Assembly (NCBI RefSeq): GCF_000744785.1
Contig: NZ_JQMO01000003.1
Span: forward strand, 3,286,001 to 3,350,000
Length of the DNA stretch: 64,000 nucleotides
Direction of reading: 5' to 3'
Source: Kitasatospora azatica KCTC 9699
GTDB taxonomy: Bacteria > Actinomycetota > Actinomycetes > Streptomycetales > Streptomycetaceae
Position 1 is the first letter of the stretch, and every line of letters starts with the position of its first letter. A program made the position numbers and the translations under genes. This document shows positions 59,013-64,000 of this stretch, in pieces. Under the pieces are notes generated by a model. It did not search any database. It was not told the DNA's origin and saw nothing but the letters and a program-made list of their open reading frames with translations.

Positions 59013-60002
59013 ATGAGCTGGATGCGCTGGCGACCCGCCATGGAGCAGGCCCTGTACGGGGACGGGGGCTTCTACCGGCGTCCGGAGGGGCCGGCCGGGC
59101 ACTTCAGGACCTCGGTGCACGCCTCGCCGCTGTTCGCCCGGGCGGTCGGCCGGCTACTGCTGGAGGTGGACGAGGCGCTCGGCCACCCCGAGGAGATCGC
59201 CCTGATCGACGTCGGGGCCGGTCGCGGCGAGCTGGTGGCGCAGCTGGCCGGTCTGCTGCCGGGTCGGCTGCGCGCCTACGGGGTGGAACTGGCGGCCCGC
59301 CCGGACGGGCTGCCGGCCGAGGTGCGGTGGACCGAGCGGGTGCCGGCCGGCGCGGTCGGGTTGCTGTTCGCCAACGAGTGGCTGGACAACGTGCCGCTGG
59401 ACCTCGCCGAGCGGGACGGGGACGGGGCGCTGCGCTACCTGGAGGTCGACGCCTCGGGTCAGGAGCGGTTGGGCGGGCCGCTGACCCCGCAGGACGCCGG
59501 CTGGGCCGAGCGGTGGTGGCCCGAGGGCGACCGGATCGAGCTGGGCCGGACCAGGGACGAGGCCTGGGCGGCCGCGGTGGGCTCGCTGGAGCGCGGGCTC
59601 GCGGTGGCGGTGGATTACGCGCACGGGAAGTCGGATCGGCCGACTTTCGGCACCCTGACCGGCTTCCGGAACGGGCGCGAGGTGTCCCCCGTGCCGGACG
59701 GTGGCTGCGATCTGACCGCGCATGTCGCGCTGGACGCGGCGGCCGTGCCGGGTATCCACAGCCTGTGGACAACTCAGCGCGAGGCGCTGCGGGCGCTGGG
59801 TGTGGACGGGACCCGGCCGCCGCTCGCGCAGGCCTCCAGCGACCCGGCCGGATACGTCCGGGCGCTGGCCGCCGCGGGCGAGGCGGCGGAGCTGACCGCG
59901 AGCGGCGGGCTCGGCGGCTTCGGCTGGCTGGTCCAGGCCGTCCGCATGCCGGAACCGGCGAGCCTGGCGGGGCTGCCGGGGTGGCAGACTCTGGAGGCAT
60001 GA
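59013..60002 (+). CDS. MidA/NDUFAF7-like SAM-dependent methyltransferase
   Basis: A 329-aa class I methyltransferase. FRTSVHASPLFARAVGRLL is the family opening, IALIDVGAGRGELVAQLAG is the SAM loop, and LLFANEWLDNVPLDL is the MidA NE-x-LD motif. The mitochondrial orthologue dimethylates an Arg of the complex I subunit NDUFS2 during assembly. Here the stop overlaps the start of a nuoD gene (ATGA), the bacterial counterpart of NDUFS2, which strongly suggests the same enzyme-substrate pair. It is shorter than the eukaryotic protein. Confidence 0.87.
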   Translation: MSWMRWRPAMEQALYGDGGFYRRPEGPAGHFRTSVHASPLFARAVGRLLLEVDEALGHPEEIALIDVGAGRGELVAQLAGLLPGRLRAYGVELAARPDGLPAEVRWTERVPAGAVGLLFANEWLDNVPLDLAERDGDGALRYLEVDASGQERLGGPLTPQDAGWAERWWPEGDRIELGRTRDEAWAAAVGSLERGLAVAVDYAHGKSDRPTFGTLTGFRNGREVSPVPDGGCDLTAHVALDAAAVPGIHSLWTTQREALRALGVDGTRPPLAQASSDPAGYVRALAAAGEAAELTASGGLGGFGWLVQAVRMPEPASLAGLPGWQTLEA

Positions 60003-61156
60003 GCACTCTCAGGGAGACCGTGGTCGGCGTCGGCGCCGGTGTGGAGAACACCGCGACCGACATGGTGCTGAACATCGGCCCGCAGCACCCGGCCACCCAT
60101 GGCGTGCTGCGGCTCAAGCTGGTGCTGGACGGGGAACGGATCGTCTCGGCCGAGCCGATCATCGGCTACATGCACCGCGGCGCCGAGAAGCTCTTCGAGG
60201 CCCGGGACTACCGGCAGATCATCATGCTGGCCAACCGGCACGACTGGCTCTCCGCCTTCGCCAACGAACTGGGCGTGGTGCTCGCCGTCGAGCGGATGCT
60301 CGGCATGGAGGTCCCCGAGCGCGCGGTCTGGACCCGGACCCTGCTCGCCGAGCTCAACCGGGTGCTCAACCACCTGATGTTCATCGGCTCCTACCCGCTG
60401 GAGCTGGGCGGCATCACCCCGGTCTTCTACGCCTTCACCAGCCGCGAGGAGCTCCAGCACGTGCTGGAGGAGGCCAGCGGCGGCCGGATGCACTACATGT
60501 TCAACCGGGTCGGCGGCCTCAAGGAGGACCTGCCGGCCGGCTGGCTGGGCCGGGTCCGGGCGGCCGTCGCCGCCGTGCGCGCCCAGCTGCCGGTCTACCA
60601 GGACCTGGTGCTCGGCAACGAGATCTTCCGGGCCCGCACCGCCGGGGTCGGCGTGCTCTCCGCCGAGCACGTGAAGGCCTACGGCGTCACCGGGCCGATC
60701 GCCCGGGCCAGCGGCGTCGACTTCGACCTGCGCCGGGACGAGCCCTACCTGGCCTACGGCGAGCTGCAGGACGTGCTCACCGTGGCGGTCCGCGAGGAGG
60801 GCGACTGCCTGGCCCGGTTCGAGTGCCTGCTCGAGCAGACCGAGAACTCGCTGGACCTGGCCGACGCCTGCCTGGACCGGCTGGCCGGCCTGCCCGCCGG
60901 GCCGGTCAACCTGCGGCTGCCCAAGGTGCTGAAGGCCCCCGAGGGCGAGACCTACGCCTGGACCGAGAACCCGCTCGGGGTCAACGGCTACTACCTGGTC
61001 TCGCGCGGCGACAAGACGCCGTGGCGGCTCAAGCTCCGCTCGGCGTCCTTCAACAACATCCAGGCGCTCACCGAGCTGCTGCCCGGCACCCTGGTGGCGG
61101 ACATGGTGGCGATCCTGGGGTCGATGTTCTTCGTGGTCGGCGACATCGACAAGTAG
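59999..61156 (+). CDS. nuoD: NADH-quinone oxidoreductase subunit D, stand-alone copy
   Basis: A 385-aa homologue of the 49-kDa complex I subunit, which lines the quinone site. MVLNIGPQHPATHGVLRLKL, IGYMHRGAEKLFEARDY, LFIGSYPLELGGITPVFYAF-like and the ending ASFNNIQALTELLPGTLVADMVAILGS are diagnostic. Arg60 in HRGAEK corresponds to the methylated Arg of NDUFS2. No other nuo genes are nearby, so this is a second, isolated nuoD (often called nuoD2 in streptomycetes) with a possible special role. It overlaps the MidA gene by 4 nt and is convergent with the next gene. Confidence 0.92.
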   Translation: MSTLRETVVGVGAGVENTATDMVLNIGPQHPATHGVLRLKLVLDGERIVSAEPIIGYMHRGAEKLFEARDYRQIIMLANRHDWLSAFANELGVVLAVERMLGMEVPERAVWTRTLLAELNRVLNHLMFIGSYPLELGGITPVFYAFTSREELQHVLEEASGGRMHYMFNRVGGLKEDLPAGWLGRVRAAVAAVRAQLPVYQDLVLGNEIFRARTAGVGVLSAEHVKAYGVTGPIARASGVDFDLRRDEPYLAYGELQDVLTVAVREEGDCLARFECLLEQTENSLDLADACLDRLAGLPAGPVNLRLPKVLKAPEGETYAWTENPLGVNGYYLVSRGDKTPWRLKLRSASFNNIQALTELLPGTLVADMVAILGSMFFVVGDIDK

Positions 61157-61177
61157 GGCGGTACCGACAAGTAGCGG

Positions 61178-62011
61178 CTACTTCTTCTTGGCGCGCTTCG
61201 GGTCGGCAGGGTGGGGCGCCAGCTTGCGGTCGCCCTTGGCCGCGATCCGCTGCTCGCAGAGCTCGGCCAGCACCGCGTAGGCGGCCGGGCCCATCAGCTC
61301 GGTCAGCTCCGGGCGGTAGCTCACGTACACCGGCTCGGCGCCCTGGTGCGCCTCCGGGCTGCTGGTGCACCACCAGTGCAGGTCGTGGCCGCCCGGACCC
61401 CAGCCGCGGCGGTCGTACTCGCCGATCGAGACCTGCAGGTAGCGGGTGTCGTCCGGGCGGTCGATCCAGTCGTAGGTGCGGCGGATCGGCAGCTGCCAGC
61501 AGACGTCCGGCTTGGTCTCCAGCGGCTCCTTGCCCTCCTTGAGCGCCAGGGTGTGCAGCGCGCAGCCCTGGCCGCCGGCGAAGCCGGGCCGGTTGAGGAA
61601 GATGCAGGCGCCGTCCACCCGGCGGGTCTGCCGGTCGCCGTCCTCGTCCAGCATGGTGATGCCGCCGTCGAGCTTGAGCCGGCCCTTCTTGTCGGTGCCC
61701 TCGGCGAAGTACTGCCAGGTCTCGGGGGTGAGCCGCTCGGCGTGCCCGATCACCCGCTGCTCGTCCTCCTCGTCCGAGTAGTGCGCGCCGAGCGTGCAGC
61801 AGCCGTCGGACTCGCCGCGGCCGGGGCGGATGCCGTGGCAGCCCTGGCCGAAGATGCAGCCCCAGCGCGAGGTCAACCAGGTCAGATCGCAGCGGAAGAC
61901 CTGCTCCTCGTCGGCCGGGTCGGCGAACTCGACCCAGGCGCGGGGGAAGTCCAGCCCGACCTCGGGGAGGGGCTTCTTACGGGTGGGGGTGGGGATGTCA
62001 ATGGCGGCCAC
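61178..62011 (-). CDS. Conserved Cys-rich protein, function unknown
   Basis: A 277-aa soluble protein with two clusters of Cys/His: RWGCIFGQGCHG ... DGCCTLGAHYSD and, further on, CIFLNRPGFAGGQGCALH, then DVCWQLP. The spacing recalls YkgJ-like Fe/Zn-chelating proteins, so a metal centre is likely, but no reaction can be named. The start is GTG at 62011 with no ribosome site, perhaps leaderless. It ends 21 nt from the convergent nuoD. The basic C-terminus KRAKKK is notable. Confidence 0.75.
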   Translation of the reverse strand: MAAIDIPTPTRKKPLPEVGLDFPRAWVEFADPADEEQVFRCDLTWLTSRWGCIFGQGCHGIRPGRGESDGCCTLGAHYSDEEDEQRVIGHAERLTPETWQYFAEGTDKKGRLKLDGGITMLDEDGDRQTRRVDGACIFLNRPGFAGGQGCALHTLALKEGKEPLETKPDVCWQLPIRRTYDWIDRPDDTRYLQVSIGEYDRRGWGPGGHDLHWWCTSSPEAHQGAEPVYVSYRPELTELMGPAAYAVLAELCEQRIAAKGDRKLAPHPADPKRAKKK

Positions 62012-62064
62012 CCGGCAAGAGTAGGGCAGCCGGGTGGCCGTCCGCGTTGTCCGCGCCCGGCAGG

Positions 62065-62820
62065 TCAGGCGCGCAGGAAGGACTCCAGGGCGGTGGCGAA
62101 GTGCACCGGGGTCTCGTACTGCGGGTAGTGGCCGGCGGCGGGCAGCACCTCGAGTTCGGCCTGCGGGAAGAGCTGCAGCCAGGTGTCGCGCATCAGCTCG
62201 GGGGTGAGCGCCAGGTCGTGCTCGCCGACGAAGACCTTGACCGGCAGGGTGAGGCCGGTCAGCTTCTCGGTGTAGTCCTGGCCGGTCCACTCCTCCAGGT
62301 ACGCGGCGAAGGCGTCCACCCGGGAAGTGGCGGTGGAGCGGGCCACCATCCGGTCCAGCCACACGGCGTTCGCCCGCTGCCCGGTGACCAGGTCGAGGAT
62401 CATCCGGCGGGCCACCGGGTTCTGCGGGGCGGCGTGGAACAGTTCGTCCGCCTCGCCCTCCAGCGGGTACCGGGCGGCCGGCACCGGCGTCACCCCGGCC
62501 AGCTTGCGCACCCGCTCCGGTGCCAGCGCCAGCACCAGCTGCGCGGCCTTGGCCCCCATCGAGTGCCCGACCAGCGAGAAGCGGTCCCAGCCCAGTTCGT
62601 CGGCGAGCGCCAGCACGTCCGCGGCGATCTCGTCGAGCGTGAAGTCGCCGGGCACGTCGACCCGGTCGCCGTAGCCGCGGTAGTCGAGCATCGCGTAGCC
62701 GAAGCTGGTGCGGTCCAGGTAGTCCAGGAACGGGCCCCAGCCGGCGGTGGTGCCGAACCAGTCGTGCAGGACGATGACCTTGTGCTCGCCGGCACCCAGG
62801 CGGCGGTGACTGATCGTCAT
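62065..62820 (-). CDS. Alpha/beta hydrolase
   Basis: A 251-aa alpha/beta-fold hydrolase. The oxyanion segment is VIVLHDWFGTTAGW, the nucleophile Ser is in LVGHSMGAKAAQ, the acid Asp in GEHDLALTPE, and the base His in PAAGHYPQYE. No signal peptide, so cytoplasmic; the substrate is unknown (esterase, epoxide-hydrolase-like or C-C hydrolase). It diverges from ppx across 119 nt. Confidence 0.88.
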   Translation of the reverse strand: MTISHRRLGAGEHKVIVLHDWFGTTAGWGPFLDYLDRTSFGYAMLDYRGYGDRVDVPGDFTLDEIAADVLALADELGWDRFSLVGHSMGAKAAQLVLALAPERVRKLAGVTPVPAARYPLEGEADELFHAAPQNPVARRMILDLVTGQRANAVWLDRMVARSTATSRVDAFAAYLEEWTGQDYTEKLTGLTLPVKVFVGEHDLALTPELMRDTWLQLFPQAELEVLPAAGHYPQYETPVHFATALESFLRA

Positions 62821-62939
62821 ATGAGAAGGCTCCCAGGGGATGAGGGGTGGTCAGCAGGCCCAGGCTGGCGCCGGATCGGCTCGCTCGGCAATCGAACAGG
62901 CGGGATTTCCCCAGGTGCGGTGGCGTAGCGTGGTGAATT

Positions 62940-63881
62940 ATGCGACTCGGTGTGCTCGACGTAGGTTCCAACACCGTCCACTTCCTCGTGGTGGACGCCC
63001 ACCCCGGTGCCGCGCCGCTGCCCGCCTACTCGCACAAGGCGGAGCTGCGGCTGGCCGAACTCCTGGACGACCAGGGGGCGATCCGCGAGGACGGGGTGCG
63101 GCGACTGGTCGACCACGTCTCCTCCTCGCTGCGGGTGGCCGAGGACAAGGGCGTGGTGGACCTGCTGCCGTTCGCCACCTCCGCGGTGCGCGAGGCCGCC
63201 AACGGCGAGGCCGTGCTCAAGCGGGTGCAGGACGAGACCGGCGTCGAGCTGCAGGTGCTCTCCGGACAGGACGAGGCGCGGCTGACCTTCCTGGCGGTGC
63301 GCCGCTGGTTCGGCTGGTCCTCCGGGCGGCTGCTCGACCTCGACATCGGCGGCGGCTCGCTGGAGATCGCCTGCGGGATCGACGAGCAGCCGGACACCGC
63401 GATCTCGCTGCCGCTCGGCGCCGGCCGGCTGACCGCCGCCTGGCTGCCCGGCGACCTGGCCGATCCGGAGGCGGTGCGCGACCTGCGCCGCCACATCCGG
63501 GCCGAGATCGCCACCGTGGTCGGCGAGGTGGCCAGACTCGGCGCACCGGACCACTCGGTGGCCACCTCCAAGACCTTCAAGCAGCTGGCCCGGATGACCG
63601 GCGCGGCCCCGGCCGAGGCCGGCCTGCGGGTGCCGCGCAAGCTCACCCGCAGCGGACTGGCCGCCTGGCTTCCCCGCCTGGCCGCGATGACCACCGCCGA
63701 GCGGGCCCGGATCCCGGGCGTCTCCGAGGGCCGGGCGAGACAGCTGCTGGCCGGCGCGCTGGTGGCCGACGGGGCGATGGACCTGTTCGGCCTGGACGAG
63801 CTGGACATCTGCCCGTGGGCGCTGCGCGAGGGCATCATCCTGCGCCGACTGGACAGCCTGGACGGACAGTCCGCACGCTGA
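62940..63881 (+). CDS. ppx: Ppx/GppA family phosphatase
   Basis: A 313-aa member of the exopolyphosphatase/guanosine pentaphosphatase family, degrading polyphosphate or pppGpp. It opens with MRLGVLDVGSNTVHFLVVDA, the ASKHA phosphate-1 loop, has FATSAVREAANGEAV, the Glu-containing LSGQDEARLTF (catalytic Glu), and the second loop LDIGGGSLEIACG. At 313 residues it is the short actinobacterial form without the C-terminal HD domain. The ATG is at 62940. A role in the stringent response or phosphate balance is expected. Confidence 0.9.
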   Translation: MRLGVLDVGSNTVHFLVVDAHPGAAPLPAYSHKAELRLAELLDDQGAIREDGVRRLVDHVSSSLRVAEDKGVVDLLPFATSAVREAANGEAVLKRVQDETGVELQVLSGQDEARLTFLAVRRWFGWSSGRLLDLDIGGGSLEIACGIDEQPDTAISLPLGAGRLTAAWLPGDLADPEAVRDLRRHIRAEIATVVGEVARLGAPDHSVATSKTFKQLARMTGAAPAEAGLRVPRKLTRSGLAAWLPRLAAMTTAERARIPGVSEGRARQLLAGALVADGAMDLFGLDELDICPWALREGIILRRLDSLDGQSAR

Positions 63882-63943
63882 CCGCGGTGCTGCGCGGCAG
63901 GGCGAGCCACCCGATCACCGAGCGCTGCGCATAACCTGTTTGC

Positions 63944-64000
63944 GTGGAGGACGAGGACCCGCCCCAGGCGAGTGCCCGCCCGCGGCGCCGGGCCCAGCGG
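63944..64000 (+). CDS. Start of a further gene (truncated by window)
   Basis: From a GTG at 63944 the frame stays open to the end (VEDEDPPQASARPRRRAQR), a charged, disordered leader. TAACCT (63932-63937) ends 6 nt upstream, so the transcript may be leaderless. Too short to identify. Confidence 0.4.
   Translation, partial: MEDEDPPQASARPRRRAQR

Noticed and set aside
57053..59998. A plus-strand frame extending nuoD upstream by nearly 3 kb
   Set aside because: It is antisense to the two-component genes and out of frame with the methyltransferase gene; nuoD has its own ATG at 59999 in an ATGA overlap.

Overview
The window is very GC-rich, with G or C at most third codon positions, frequent GTG and TTG starts, and many families typical of Streptomycetaceae: SARP/AfsR regulators, DisA, Lsr2, a LAxTG sortase substrate, a DUF4239 protein and a family 2B encapsulin. 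A Streptomyces or Kitasatospora chromosome is the best reading. I see no phage, transposase, integrase, CRISPR array, rRNA or tRNA. The right half looks like conserved chromosomal core; the left half is more accessory.

Layout, left to right. 1-12.4 kb: a cut-off ADP-ribosylglycohydrolase, an epimerase, three ABC exporters (the last two form a heterodimer with one complementary ATP site), a GNAT enzyme, an AraC regulator divergent from a GH35 beta-galactosidase, and ogt. 12.6-16.3 kb: an encapsulin operon made of a cyclic-nucleotide-domain (family 2B) HK97-fold shell protein, a polyprenyl diphosphate synthase that is probably its cargo, and a DUF4239 membrane protein. 16.4-30.6 kb: an epimerase, a sigma/anti-sigma/BACON membrane protein split by a frameshift, radA-disA, a secreted Gly/Ser-rich protein, mutY, a DHA2 drug exporter with a divergent TetR, an M23 peptidase, a PLP lyase and an unknown helical protein.

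30.7-39.2 kb: a short SARP diverges from a large SARP-NB-ARC-TPR (AfsR-like) regulator. This is followed in the same direction by a 62-aa exported peptide, a Trypco2-like protein and a 1202-aa trypsin-NACHT-TPR protein whose start overlaps the Trypco2 stop. This peptide/regulator/protease-NTPase island is the most interesting accessory locus here and may be a conflict (defence) or peptide-sensing system.

39.3-64 kb: an M6 metalloprotease, clpC, lsr2, an argA-type acetyltransferase, a BlaI regulator, lysS with a coupled 53-aa membrane protein, a LAxTG surface protein, an NAD/pantothenate/CoA operon (DUF2520-panC-panD-nadB-nadC-coaX), a NarL-type two-component system, a MidA methyltransferase overlapping a stand-alone nuoD, a Cys-rich protein, an alpha/beta hydrolase, a Ppx/GppA phosphatase and the start of one more gene.

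Transcription units are often separated by strong perfect hairpins (for example a 44-bp perfect palindrome at 39214-39257). Several gene junctions carry short tandem or direct repeats with periods near 15, 20 or 21 bp. Functional statements are homology judgements from reading the translated sequence; no database search was run.
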